From the NCBI GenBank assembly GCA_023653785.1, contig JAMKCH010088323.1, positions 50,468-114,467 on the forward strand: a stretch of 64,000 nucleotides of DNA, written 5' to 3'. Position 1 is the first letter of the stretch. Every line of letters starts with the position of its first letter. This DNA comes from Ophioderma brevispina (taxonomy: Eukaryota; Echinodermata; Ophiuroidea; Amphilepidida; Ophiodermatidae). The notes under the pieces are model-generated. The model was not told where the DNA came from, did not search any database, and saw only the letters and a list, made by a program, of their open reading frames with translations. Of this stretch, positions 45,771 through 58,264 are shown piece after piece. The translations under genes and the position numbers were made by a program.

Positions 45771-46030
45771 CACTATCAGTGATTCACTCTAAAAAATCAA
45801 AATATTTGAAATTTGTAGGAATAGCTTAAAAGTGAGGGATAAGGCAGTAGAATTCTATTGAGTTATTTTTGCAACTGAAAATTGACAGAAAGGGAAGAAA
45901 ACAACTGGGTTCAAAGATATGAATCCCCATTCAATTACATGTCCGGGGATGTCCGTATGGAGAGAAGAGATTAAAATGTTTGATTCTGTCCTCATTAGGT
46001 TGATTTCAGTCTCTTATCACTTGTAGGGTA
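45771..46030. mobile_element. Relic of the TTAAAGACACTATCAGTGATT MITE family
   Basis: Starts TTCAAAGACACTATCAGTGATTC and has inner blocks in reversed order relative to the 51803 copy (GGAATAGCTTAAAAGTGAGG, ACTGAAAATTGACAGAAAGG, GTCCGTATGGAGAGAAG). The right end is degraded. Confidence 0.5.
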
Positions 46031-46550
46031 TGTTAGCATACTTGTTCACAGGTGTTTGAAATTCTCATTTATTATGACAGAACTCTAAACAAAATATCAA
46101 CGGCGACACACTTGACAACTACATTGTAATTTTTAATATTTGTACCACCGACTTCATCCTGTGTAAATTTTTTGAAATTTTATTGCAGGCAAATGATTTT
46201 TCTTTAAAATCTTAGTTAACATGGTTCTTTCTTATGGGAGAAATAAAGGCTATAGAGGGCACTAGACATTACAAATCATGACCTTTGGAAGGGGCATATA
46301 TGGCAAGATTCCTGCAATGGATTTTTCTGATTTTTGCAGATGTAATAGTTCTTTCATGTCCCTACTTATATCAGTTGTCAAAATTGTCGCCATTGCTTAA
46401 AATTGCTCTAAAAATAAAAGGAACGATTTGCATGGTATCAAACAGCTGCGTGTTACAGACATGCCAAAAATCTGATTTTTTTTTATATGATTAAGATTTA
46501 GCAAAATCACTAATAGTGCCTCTGCATAAACTAAAATTTGCTATTTTCAG

Positions 46551-46778
46551 ATTTTGGAGCTTGCAGGCAATGCTGCCCGCGACAACAAGAAAACACGAGT
46601 TGGGCCTCGGCATCTCCAACTGGCCATACGCAATGATGAAGAACTCAATAAATTACTGAGTGGGGTCACTATTGCAGAAGGCGGTGTACTTCCTAACATC
46701 CAGAGTGTGCTGCTGCCCAAGAAAAGTGGATCCAAAGGCAAGAAAGTTGCTCCTGGAGGTGCAAGCCAAGAATACTGA
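46551..46778 (+). CDS. Histone H2A.X, exon 2 (C-terminal half, SQEY tail)
   Basis: In the nucleosome core H2A pairs with H2B; the X variant carries the SQ-E/D-hydrophobic tail phosphorylated by PI3K-like kinases to recruit repair factors. The exon is in phase 0 from TGCTATTTTCAG and encodes 75 residues to [23 protein letters not shown] (end of alpha 2 and loop 2), [16 protein letters not shown] (alpha 3), [11 protein letters not shown] (docking domain), LLPKK, then a Gly/Lys-rich linker and GGASQEY. Acidic-patch residues are all visible: the Glu before the intron, Glu in ILEL, and Asp-Glu-Glu in NDEEL. VGP in place of the usual IIP, and SGVTIAEGG, are mild deviations. No histone 3' stem-loop follows the stop; an AATAAA lies at 47396-47401, fitting a polyadenylated replacement histone. 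Confidence 0.93.
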   Translation: MLELAGNAARDNKKTRVGPRHLQLAIRNDEELNKLLSGVTIAEGGVLPNIQSVLLPKKSGSKGKKVAPGGASQEY

Positions 46779-46893
46779 TGATGAACTCTAAAGAACGCCC
46801 TCAAGTCGATGCTTTTGGACAATAGGCAGGTTTACATGCAATGCAAGGCTTGTGCTTCTATTAGCTTCTGTTTAGAATATAGAATAATAGATT

Positions 46894-47131
46894 CAGTGGT
46901 GGTGCCAGGGGGGGTTCCCCAATATTTTTTTCTTCCCCCCCCCTCCCAGTTTGACCCCATGGCCAGAAGAAAAATGATTTTTTTTTTTGTCAAAATCAGT
47001 GATATTGGGCCAAAGTTGGTTAAAAATCACAATTTTTAGAAATTAGGCAAATTTCATTTTTTCCAAAAACAATCACTTCCCCCCCAAAAAAAATCACCTT
47101 TCCCCTAAAAAGAAGTCTGGTACCACCACTG
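46894..47131. mobile_element. MITE with CAGTGGTGGTGCCAG ends in the H2A.X 3' flank
   Basis: CAGTGGTGGTGCCAG at the left is mirrored by CTGGTACCACCACTG at the right with one mismatch. Internally there are poly-G/poly-C and A/T-rich stretches. hAT-like ends, but no exact 8-bp target duplication was seen. It lies between the H2A.X stop codon and the likely polyadenylation signal, so it may be in the 3' UTR. Confidence 0.75.
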
Positions 47132-47134
47132 GAT

Positions 47135-49150
47135 CAGATACTATGGAGTTATTACAATAACTCCGCGATCAAACATATAAATAGCACATGTACACGTAAG
47201 AGTACACACATCACATTTGATTGGCATAAAACCTGCCTAATTTTAGGGCAACTTCGCTCCTTAAGATTAGCTTGACTGAAATTTATTGGACATTACTTTG
47301 GGCTTTTTAGATAAATGTAATGACACAAAATATAGAAGCTCTATATCTGTCATGTACATGCAAAGAAAGTACGAAATGTGACAATTAAGGCAAGAAATAA
47401 ACAGGCACCCATCCCAGTAGGTACTTGTTAAGCCTGATCATTTTTGGTTGCCTGCTAGTATGGAAATGCATCAGATTTTTTTGTTCCCGCTTGCTATAAA
47501 CATAAAAATGATGGGGGGTTGTTATAACTTTGAATATATAATTGCTATCACAAATTGCCCAAAAATTCTAAATTTTAAGTAATTACAGTTTGAGCGAGAT
47601 TTACGCCTAGATCTGAAAAAATCGCAAAAATATACCAATTTTGGACAGAAGTGCACAAAATACTACTGGTCTAGATTTTGAAACCATTTCCATTAAATTA
47701 TCTTAGTTAGCCAACATTTTGGACAATTCAGCACATTTCCTTTCAAAACACCAAAAATTAAAGAGACAGATTTCCAGAAAGAACGCCCCCCAATTTTTTT
47801 TAAAGGGGGAAACCAGAGTTTTTTGCATATTTGAATGCTTTCCAATGTATTAGATCACACCTGAGTGATAAGCCGAATACCCATCTTTATGTAATAATAT
47901 GATGAGTTAGTACTTTCTGTCGTGCATGCAAGAAAGCACGTGTTATATGGGGACAATTACGATAGTCAGGCCAATTTCAAAACAAGGTTTGCTGTTTTTC
48001 TTTTGTACTTGTTTGTGCAATAAACTCGGAACGTTCTTGGTAGGTGGTCGACAATCGATCCTGTGCAATTTGGAGAGAAATTCATATCCTACAAAAAATC
48101 TCCTGTCATTTAATTATATGACCCATAGCTAAGCCAGAAAGCTTGAAAATGCAACCAATCTTGGCCACATCTCTGTACTACCCATAGGCATTTTGACCCA
48201 ATCCCACAATTCATTGCAAGGTGGCCTATACTGTACTAGACTAAACATGTATCAGTACGATGGATCAAGGGCTCAAGAATTTAAGACCACAAGCCATTTC
48301 AACATCATACAACATATCCCTAAGTACTAGCACCCTATACGGTTAACTGAGTGTATAATTCGGGCTTTTATGTGTTTAAGAATGAATTTTTGTGGGATCA
48401 CCTGACCTTATTGAGTGAAATTTCCCAACTGTGGGTGCACTGTGTGATTGACTCAATACCCCTCTCGTACCCTCCTTATAATAAATTTCACTTTCAAACA
48501 ATCAAAAATGATTATTCTAAAATATCTTGGCTCCTTGAGCAGAACAAGTTGTAAGTTATTCACCCCGCCAAGAAACCTATTTGTAGGAATTCTTGGCACC
48601 AATCAATTATTTTGGTACTTGACCCATACTTACCAGAAAGCTTGAAAATGCAACCAATCTTGGCAGCATATCCCTAGCTATCCCTGCACCGACCTGACCC
48701 AAGTGCTGACCCTACCCATACTGTTTTGAGATGACCTACTGGGATTGATAGAAAGGCAAGATATGGTGATTAAAGGTGCATGTTCCAGTTGTCTTTTGTA
48801 GGGGGGTCCCCCCCCCCGAAATTTTGAGCTCCCCCCTCAAACCATTTCATTCCCCCAAGTTATAAAAAAAAAATTCCATTTTTAAGGTTACCCATCCAAT
48901 TAGCCCAGGTAGGAAGAGGGCTTGCAATATTTAATGCAAATTGCTTCTCCGCATCAAAACGGCAATGTTGTTTCCCATGCTACTTGATGGGGCATATGTG
49001 CAATGCCGTTCTCATAATCAAGTAGCCAACAAAATAACACATTAGGACAAGCACCTCCACGCTCACAAAACTACAACCATTGCATAGTAACAGTACATAG
49101 TAACAGTACAGCTAAATATTGGGCCAGGCAAAAAAGAATGGGTTGGTCTC
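47135..49150. other. Stretch without recognised genes
   Basis: Contains the AATAAA that may end H2A.X transcripts (47396-47401) and two direct copies of CAGAAAGCTTGAAAATGCAA plus CCAATCTTGGC (48136 and 48633), about 500 bp apart. Open frames at 47926-48132 and 48351-48645 overlap this repeat and are not supported. Confidence 0.4.
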
Positions 49151-49159
49151 AGAACCACC

Positions 49160-49700
49160 AGCACAAGGGATGGAAATCAAAATTGTTGTGTAGCATTAGA
49201 GATCATGCCATCTATTATATTGCTTTTTGTTGTCCAAACTGGCAAAAAAAGTTGCCTAAAATAAATGCTATTTAAAAGATTTTTTGTGTTGTAGCAACAA
49301 ATCTTTTTAGCCAGATGTTTTGTAGATGAAAATTCTTTTAGCTTTGCATATTTACCCTGATGCAATGTTTTTATTTTAATTGTTGTACTTAGAATTTGAA
49401 AAGAGATTTCAAATTTAGCAGGAACAAGTTTCATTCTGGGTACATGGCATAAGAAGGTATTTGGGTCTTTCCATGACAAAATGTCCTCAATCACATTTTT
49501 GATATGTGTGATCACAAAAATTGTATCTTATTAGCACCAAAACAGTTTTGATAATGATAATGAGTTCAACTTGTGGACTAAATCAAAGGCTTTCATAAGC
49601 CAACCAACTTGGTGCAAATTATTGATAACATTTCTGTAATGTTAACTGAATACGATGGTGTCCGGGTTAAATATAGGGACATTTTGTGACATAGAAAGTG
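49160..49700 (-). mobile_element. Relic of a non-LTR retrotransposon
   Basis: On the minus strand near 49570-49605 the reading GWLMKAFDLVHKL resembles reverse transcriptase motif A. The 112-codon frame at 49515-49177 would follow it, in the position of the C-terminal part of such an element. Motifs B and C were not found. The call rests on one motif and is tentative. Confidence 0.35.
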
Positions 49701-50935
49701 AACAATCAGAAATAAGTTGTAAATGCAGAAAATGGTGTTTACTTCCTTTTATTGATATAGGTGGGCAGAAATATAGGTAAAAAAAATATGAACAGATCAC
49801 ATTTAAAAATATTTCTTCGTTATTTCACTGTATATTTCTTCAAAGTGCAAGAATCAACGGGTAACATTTGGTGTCCGACTTTAAATGTTTTTGTTACATA
49901 TTGCAGCGTGTGTGACTTCCATATTTTTTGTCCCAATGACCTCTATATCATTTATAATGATAATATATGACTGCTGGTACTAGAAGGACTTCTGGACTAA
50001 GACTAAGACGGCGGAAAGGAGTTGAGAGAGCACAACTGTTAAGATTCCGGAGACCAGGCCGGGGATGGAGGGTAAAAGGATTAGGTGAGGAGCAAAGGTG
50101 GTTGAGATGAGAATTCTGTACAGGGGACAAAAGTAGCAAAAATCATGGCGTTAGAGAGAAGGGGAAAGTTACATTTGATGAGAAGATCGTCATGAGTAAG
50201 ATTCCAGACCCTGAACAAATCTGGGAAATTAATGAAACCATAAAATTTGAAATGTCTCAAAAATGCATGATTGGAAACAATTTAAAATTTCAGCAATTAT
50301 GTTCGTCACATTCCACACATTTCCAACAAACTTAAAGGTGATCCTCAATGCTCGGACGGCATATATTAAAATATCTATAAAATTGGCATTTTAAAAAGTT
50401 TCAATGTTAACCCTTATTTTGTCTAAGATTCTGAAATAATGAAAAACCACTTAGTCCAGTTTTAGTTGATTCTGATGGTGTTTTATGTAATATGAGCAAA
50501 TATATGTATCACAGTGCCCCTAATAAGTTAGACCCTTATTTATGTTAACAAATTTGAAAATCTGAAGAGTATTTACTCTGTGCCAGATTAGGCATCCATA
50601 CAACACTTATGGGTCAGATAATGAAAAAAAAAAATAATAAAGATGACATTAATTTTGGTCACCTTCAAACCTATAGATTAAAGACCAAATTTGCAAGCCA
50701 AGTTTTTCACTGACATGGCACGGCTGTGTGTGATGAACTTCGGTATGACTTCACCCACCAAGGTCTTAAAGTATCTCTCATTGGCTCATATGAAATAACA
50801 TAACCTTAGAATAAACCAATCAAAAATTAGGACCCAGATATTAATGCAGAGCACTTTAAGTTTTATGTCTCTGATTGGCTACATGGAATTACATCATAAT
50901 TTATGAATAACCAAATGAGCAGGTTGTGCCCAGAG

Positions 50936-51272
50936 TTAAAGGTGCAATGAGAGATTTTGAGGCACCAAAATATTGTGTCATAATAGTCATTTCATATAGA
51001 TTAGATACTCAATAGACTTCTTACCTTGTATTTGGCTCTAGAAATGTCTTAAAAAGTGGAAAAAGGTGATTTTGATTTGCTTATATTTCAATGTAAAACA
51101 GGCTGAATTTCGTATTTGCTCCAATACAAAATTAGAAATTTTACAATTTTTGTACCAAAGAAACATTTCTTCTCAGCTTAATCCTGAGGGAAAGCTTTAC
51201 ATCAGGGCAAAAATCAGTACTTTCGATTTTTAGGGGCACCTAATATGTGAAATCTCTCGTTGCACCTTTAAA
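50936..51272. mobile_element. MITE with TTAAAGGTGCAATGAGAGATT ends
   Basis: TTAAAGGTGCAATGAGAGAT at the left, AATCTCTCGTTGCACCTTTA A at the right. 337 bp, non-coding. A diverged relative lies at about 37790-38182. Confidence 0.8.
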
Positions 51273-51802
51273 TTTGAAAGTTCATTATGTTCTCCCCTTA
51301 AAATTCTACAGCAAACAAATTCTTTATATTTATGGCCTTACACTAACATTTACAAACAATTTAACCGTAAAGCAAAAAAAAAAAAAAGTTTTATGTAGAA
51401 CTTGAAAACTCTTGCCAATTTGTGAAATGAATAGCAATTAATATTGTCCAATCAGTCTAATTTGACTTCTAACCTGCGTTGTTCCCCTTGTGCCTAAAAA
51501 TTTTAACAAATTCTACAACAATCAAGTTAAGGGACATGTCATTTTACATCAAGAGGGCATGGAGATTAATTGTGAGGGAAAACGTTCACCCCATTATGAG
51601 GTGGAGAAAAGCCTTCCCCACCTCTTTAAAAGTATACTATAAATTTCCTGCATTTGGCAGTGAACAAGTGGCAAAAAGATTCCATTGAACTCAAACTTTG
51701 AATTCCCCCTTTGATATCTAATGGTCTCTTTTACTATTTGTGACATATGTTAGCAAATCAAATGGAACTCCCCAGTGGCAGCCGATATTATAAGTCCTGG
51801 TA

Positions 51803-52169
51803 TTAAAGACACTATCAGTGATTTGCTAAATCAGAAATTGAAAAAAAATCAAGAATCAGATATTTGCATTTTTGGAACAAGTATAATATCCTAACATACA
51901 CTGCAAGTGATGTCTAGAAGCAACCTAATAGTAATAAGGACAAAATCATTTGCGGTTGCTGTTTTGATATTTAGTCATGTCTGTACGGACATTACTACAG
52001 GTAATTGAATGGGGATTCTGAACATTGCTATTTCTTCCTTTTCTGTCAACTTTCCAGTTGGAAAATATAACTAATGGCAGTCCTACAGACTTATCCATAA
52101 CTTTTAAGCTATTCCTACAGTTTTTAAATATTTTTTTATCTTTCGGATAATCACTGATTGTGTCTTTAA
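51803..52169. mobile_element. MITE with TTAAAGACACTATCAGTGATT ends, best copy
   Basis: Left TTAAAGACACTATCAGTGAT, right AATCACTGATTGTGTCTTTAA. 367 bp, non-coding. Relatives at 2168-2489 and about 45771-46030. Confidence 0.85.
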
Positions 52170-52200
52170 GCTTTAGTGTCGTCATTGGGAAAACTACATC

Positions 52201-52676
52201 CCGTGTTGTTCCTATAAACGCCCCCCTACGATTTTTGATAAAACAATTCAAGAAAATGAGTTAAGCTTACCTAAATCGCCTGATTTAATGGCCAGGGGTC
52301 CGTTCGCGAACCTCATGCGTAACCCTACGTGTATACTGACTCATGCGTATGTCCTACTAATAGACCTTTTCATACCATTTACACAGTGCTTTGGATAAGT
52401 TGATCCACTCAGGCATGACGTAGTATGCACGTAGATTACGACTGAGTTTCGCGGACGAACCCCTGGACTGTCGTAATCCGTATCAAATGCTGTTGTCATC
52501 AATACTTTCTCCAAAGTACAAAGTGATGTTCTTGGATTTCATGTGTATAACGACATCTGGACCTCCAGTAATCTTTTATAAACTGTGTAAGGTGATTTTT
52601 GTGGGGATTTTTGACTGTAATAACCGCCCCTTTTGAAAAATGCACCGCCCCGGGGCGTTTATTAGGAACAATACGG
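52201..52676. mobile_element. MITE with CCGTGTTGTTCCTATAAACG ends, carrying a nested MITE
   Basis: Left CCGTGTTGTTCCTATAAACG then CCCCCC, right GGGGCGTTTATTAGGAACAA then TACGG. It is interrupted at 52293-52465 by a second element. Confidence 0.8.
52293..52465. mobile_element. Nested CAGGGG...CCCTG MITE
   Basis: CAGGGGTCCGTTCGCGAACC at the left and GGACGAACCCCTG, preceded by TGAGTTTCGC, at the right. The tips resemble hAT ends. Because it lies wholly inside the element at 52201-52676, it inserted later. Confidence 0.8.
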
Positions 52677-52679
52677 TAA

Positions 52680-55600
52680 TTTGGTTTTGTAATTCATGAC
52701 AATACACTGAAATGATTATTGAAACCAAAGTGTTTGTTTACAGTAAAACCTTTAATCAAGTTCACCTACACTTAACCATATGGCACACATCTTTTCTATG
52801 GTGTCACATCACACATCTTTTCTATGGTGTCAAATTACATATTCAGTACTTGCCTAATTTTCCCCCTGACTTAATACAAGATTGATACAAAAGTTTGCTA
52901 ATACAAAATTATATAATTTAAAATTGAGGTCAGTATAACTTTGGTAAGGAGAAAGACCATTACTTTGGTAAACAATAAACATTACAGAATTTCAGTTTCT
53001 AAAATGAAATCGTGGTTAAAACAAAGATTACATGGACCGACTCAAAATTGAAATCAACCGAGGTCCCCTCATTGGTGCAAAAAATTAGAGCTCGGTTCAA
53101 TTTGACATTACAGTTGTAACATTGTGTCCAATTTTTCTTTAACTTCAGATGTGAATATTTTTCTAATTACACACTAGCTATTGCTTCCATGTCAACGAGG
53201 TACTACAACAATGGCACAGTACTATACTTTTCTTGTCTGAATTGACAACGCCGCGTAATTCCGTGCCCGCTTTCAGTTGCAGTGCGCTTGTGCTTTGCCT
53301 ATGCGCGCGCTGAAAGTCGGTACAACGTACACTGTGCAATTATTAACTCCTATAAATATATTAAATGGAGCAGACTGTTTGGCTCTCGGCACCTGTACAT
53401 ATCTAGTAAAAAATGTATTTTATTACCGTACTGATCCAACTAAAATCACACCCCTAAGTTTTTTAGTAAAATTTCAGAAAATTCTAAAGATTCCTTCCTC
53501 CCTGGACCCTTGGAAATCGGTCCTTTTAATACTGCGTTGACCTTTTTGACCCAATGGCCACCCATACGCCCTCATATGAACCAACTTGTCCACAGATTGA
53601 CAAAATTCAAATAGCCACTCGCCCGCCGAGTTGATTTGGTTGACTCAGAGAGATTGTAGTCTTTATTTACCAGCCGTTTATACACAGACCCGAAAGGGTC
53701 TATTAATTATGGTTAGTGACAGCACAAAAAGATGAAATCCACTTCGGAATGAGGGTGAAAACTACATACTATCGGAAAATAATTTTTCAAGTCTTCCAAA
53801 TTTGGCGGGAGTCATGAAGTGGCTGTATCGCGTCGTAAGCCATTGAACTCGCAAGATTCTGGCATTATCCCACCGCCAAATTTAAAGGTATTTTCAGCTT
53901 AATATAGTCGAGTCAGTACAGTACTTGACTATGGAGACACATTTTGTTTAGGGCCCATGCTTTTAAACTCCCATCACTTTTGCATAATAAATTTTGACAC
54001 CACTGATTTCCCTTGGTTCATCGATTTGTTTCTAAACAACTCCATCTTTGAGTTCGTAAAAAAGAGAATTCGATTAACAAAGTTGAGCATTTCCTGATAA
54101 TACGGTTTTCTACAGTAGTGATTCTGGGCCAGTCCGGCCCATCAGAAAAAAAAACCCACATTCTTATAATTTGTACAATAAGATTAATTAAACTGCCTTT
54201 GTTTTAGCGTGGTTTCAACCAAAAAATGGGGCATGCAAAATTAAAATGACCCCACCTTAAGAAAGCATGGATTGACAATGAGAATAATCTTTTTCATGTG
54301 CTTTTACTTCTATTTTGTTTAAATGATCATTCTGGATACAACACTTTGCAATGAAAAGAAAACTGGCCAAAAGCTGATGTCAGGTCTTGTGCAAGCATAG
54401 AGATACAAAATGTTATTTAGCTCTCTGTGCAAACCACTTTATGGTTCTTTCAGTTGGCAGCCCAGTGAAAATATTGCTATCTACCCATGTAAATTTTCAC
54501 CCCCGTTTTAGTATGTTACATACTCGTCGGTGCATCACATACTAGAACGTATTTGCAAAATACCATTTCGAAAACCAGGCTTTGAAGATTTTGAATTTAA
54601 TTTTTGCCCAGACTGTTAATTTAAAACTATATTTACATTAAAACTAGTGGAAAATCTGCCGAAATAAGTTAAATGTTCAAATATTTTTAACTATCAGCTT
54701 CCAATTTAGTTGATTGCGAAAATGTTTAATACGTCACTATGTGAAAATGACAAAATAGCAAATTTCACTGTGTAACTAACAATACGACACTCAAATCGTC
54801 GTTATGTGACGCGTTTTGTGCAAATACGCTCTATGTAAAACGACATAATACCAATTCTACCGTGACTGCAAAATAACGTCCGCACAAATACATCACTATG
54901 TGACGCGGCGAATTCTTCAAAAGGCAGATACAATGCCGCGGGCGCTGCGCCAGTCTAGATTTTTCGTTTTGTAAATTCGTTCATAATTAGTTAAATTAAT
55001 ATATTCTAATTATGCCACTTTGAGGTTTAAAATTTGGTGAATATGTAGAAAAAATACAAAACAAACGTACATCCAAATTCTCAAAAAGTCAATACGTCAC
55101 ATATGGTGACGCGTCCGACGATATGTACATCTCAGGTCTTTCCAGTGAATGGTTACACTTTGCAGCACCATTCACATATTGCTCTAAAAAATTGGGCATT
55201 AAGAATGAAATTGGTCACAAGCAGGACCCCAAAATGTCTTTACAAAAAAATAGAGGATTTACACATCCTCCATATTAAAACATAGTTGGTGGTCCATTCT
55301 TGCACCACCAATTTGGTTCATTCATATAGATTACATATCTTGCTCCACCTTGTGGATATTGTTTCCAGCAACAGACTCTTCCTATACATTAATCCACACA
55401 AACACTACCAAAGATGTTAAAGGCCACATTTTCTACAATGTTTTACTGTCATTTTTGTGAGAAAATTTAATACATAATTTTGAGAGTGGGTACCAAATGA
55501 ATAATTTCCTTCCCGCTTTATATAATTCTGAAAGTGAATTTTTATTCAAAACTTGAATTGTTTATCTTTTTGATGGTGTGTGGAATAATATTTGGAAAAG

Positions 55601-57865
55601 CCGATTTATCCTAAAGCCCGGCATCAAGCATCATAGTAGAGTTACATCAATATAACCTATCTATAAATTTATTAATTACTTATTTTCATACTTTACAAAG
55701 TACAAGTAAAAAAGCTTTTCTTTTAAACTACATATTATATATTCAAATGTGATTAATTTTGATTTTTGGATCATGGAAAAATATAATTGCACAACACATT
55801 TTTACACAAACAATTTTACTATTTCTCGAAGACCATTTTAAACTTACAAAATTAATGAAGCTCATAATATTTTGAACTTGTTTTAACCTTCCGGTGTGCA
55901 TGGGGCACAATACTTGTTTGACAGAAGATGCACGCACATAGCGGGACTATTGTTCACGCATGATCACAAAAGCTATTCCGCCTATTTACTACTGAGCAAC
56001 AGAATTCCGTATGGACATATAATTCACTCATGATAAAGACGAATCTCGTTCACTCCAAACAGCAATATACAAAATAAATGTTTTTACAAGTATGTAACCA
56101 ACTCACGTGAGGTAACTATTTTTGCTACAACTTACAAGATAAGTTTTCGCTTGCATTCGTCTTCTCTCATAAAGATGACATTTCATAAATGTTAAGTTTG
56201 GGTAAAGCTCCAACCAACCATTTGTCAATTTAATAGATCTATACACTAAGGTCTTCAGATTCCTGGGGTGTGATTCCTGCCCAACATTAATACTCTATTG
56301 TCAACTTGCACATGTAATAAATAGCAAAATGATGTAGGGCTTATTATTTTAGCAAAAAGAAAAGGCTACACTTTACTTCGTCCGGCCTGAAATAAGGAGT
56401 GACATCGCAGCTTTCATGCAGTCTTAAATGTGTGATCAATCTTTGGTCTGGAAATCATGGCTGGTCTCATAAGCTTATTTATTCTCAGTATGATGTTGAG
56501 TTAATATTGGAATTAATAACTTATTTCCCTTGGATGTGGTCCCTCTTGCAAACGTATGCTAAATTTTACCCCAAAATCTCCTGTGAGTCCTGTAAATTAA
56601 AACATGTTTTGGGCGAGTGTGAATCTGCCATTCGTCACAAAATTATATTATGACGTGCCCATCCTTGCTCTGATCTACTAATAAGTATTCTCAAGAAATT
56701 TTTGCAGGAGATTTTTGATCCAATTGAGCACATTACAAAAATGGTCCCATTCAAAACATTTTCCACAATATCGACAAACAACAAAGTACTTAATTGTCAA
56801 ACTAAATAACTAACACCTTTTGACCGAACTACAATCAGTGTTGTAAATTTTTAACGTTAACATAAGAGGTAGAAATTATTTACAAAATGATTGAAAAAAA
56901 GAAGAGCAGCTTATTTGTAAACATATTGCTAAAACAATTGGTATTTCAGTCTGACACTGAATACCCGGTGATAGAAGTCCAGGCCGCGTAAGACCGATCC
57001 GTTTCACTTGCTACTCCATAACACATCCGCATTTGGATGTTACATGAATACTGTTTTATGTGACAATGACATTCGATCAATGACAGATGTTATTTTATGC
57101 AGCTTATCATAACTTAAAGATAAATTCATGCAATGGGAAATCAACACTCAGTTTTTTTCTTGTAATTAACAATATTAACACACTTTACAATAGCGATATT
57201 TTCATAATTGCAATTTTGAGCTTTCTAGTAGATATTGGAATAAACAAAAATTGATTAGCCTTCAATTTATAGTAATTTTGTTTTAGCTGGGGTCTCATTC
57301 ATATGTATGTAGCCCTCAATTTCAATTCTTTCTTCAGTATGTCTACATGCCATCATTCTCCGATATATCGTTTACTTATTTTGTCAATAAGCAAAGGTAC
57401 AGATGATTACATGATTCACTTACGAATATTTACATATACATACTTGTCTTTGGATCCTGTTATATGATTTTCAAGGCATGCACATTGCAAAGCATGTCAT
57501 AAATCAGAGGTGGCATGTTGGCACAAAATCCTATCTTTGTATTTGCCAGGGGATGGCAGCCAGAATCAAATTTTCAAGACGTCGCATTGTTTAACACGTA
57601 AAGCGAAATCTTGACGAACTATTCTGATTTTTTTTATATGTTGTCAAGGAATAATTTTCTTAATCCAAACTGTTGGAGTTGGCGATCAACTCCAATGGAA
57701 GGGTTAGTTCTGATGTTTTTTTTGGTATGAATAACAACCGAGGTGTCTCAGGACGATTCGTATGTGGGTCGATCATTGGAACACCCATGACCGCCCAACA
57801 TTAAAGCACCCATATTGGTTTCTGGTTTGCACTCAGTATTGCTGTAATTTCTTTTGAATTTTTGG
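52680..57865. other. Block with no recognised repeat family, possible long 3' UTR
   Basis: None of the MITE, LINE or SINE families found elsewhere in the window was recognised here, which contrasts with both flanks. It contains several AATAAA signals on the minus strand (for example the TTTATT near 53660) and a cluster of CGTCA/TGACG motifs at 54720-55120. Open frames of 60-87 codons (53277-53540, 55103-55285, 56399-56653) have no recognisable features. If the candidate exon at 57872-57990 is real, this could be its 3' UTR. Confidence 0.35.
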
Positions 57866-57871
57866 CGGTTG

Positions 57872-57990
57872 CTATAATGAAATTGAGGCTGGCCGCCACC
57901 GCAGGTATTTGCCATGTGTGTCTCCCTGGTTTTCAAAGCCTGTTAGTTGGCCAATCCTGTCATAAACTTCCATGTCCATTAGAATGCGCT
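57872..57990 (-). CDS. Weak candidate C-terminal coding exon
   Basis: On the minus strand one frame reads ILMDMEVYDRIGQLTGFENQ, then GDTHGKYLRWRPASISL and TAG. A second overlapping frame stays open longer (57936-57748) and reads NRQKFKRNYSNTECKPETN with a C-terminal DRPTYESS. Both look more protein-like than most random frames here, but only one could be used. The acceptor (GGCAAG) lacks a pyrimidine tract, and the CAGGGTTCC MITE fragment begins immediately upstream. No family was recognised. Confidence 0.2.
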
Positions 57991-57993
57991 CTT

Positions 57994-58260
57994 GCCAGGG
58001 TTCCAACTTTAGTAGCGATTTTGGCATCATGCATTTTCACTGGACTTAAAATAATTCAGAATGAGTAACAAAATTAGGTCCACTTGGACCCCATAATTCT
58101 GATCACCTGAAAGGCAAAAATCTGTTTTCCAACCCCAAAAGCAAAATTTTATAGACTGCTAAATGCGGCATTCAAAATAGTGCTTTTTGTGAAAACCAAA
58201 TTCACATATGAAATGGCTATTCTCTAGGCCCCCCAAACTTTTTCTCAGCTTCCTGGTGCA
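57994..58260. mobile_element. Fragment of the CAGGGTTCCC MITE
   Basis: Starts CAGGGTTCCAACTTTAGTAG and contains GTCCACTTGGACCCCATAAT and a GCATTCAAAATAGTGCTTTT block, matching the reverse complement of the right part of the element at 6423-6936. Confidence 0.7.
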
Positions 58261-58264
58261 CATA

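Larger units (their letters stand above)
41331..46550 (+). other. H2A.X intron 1, 5.2 kb, filled with repeats
   Basis: The donor is GTAGGA and the acceptor TGCTATTTTCAG. The intron holds the inverted promoter/poly-G element (41971-42610), a palindromic dispersed repeat (43004-43545), a 130-bp satellite (44670-45420) and a MITE relic (about 45770-46030). An intron after the VAE residues is at a position I recall for introns of replacement H2A variants; replication-dependent H2A genes lack introns. Confidence 0.7.

Noticed and set aside
46547..46822. 91-codon minus-strand frame opposite H2A.X exon 2
   Set aside because: Antisense shadow of a strongly conserved histone exon.
49948..50139. 63-codon minus-strand Pro/Leu-rich frame
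   Set aside because: No recognisable feature and no splice context.
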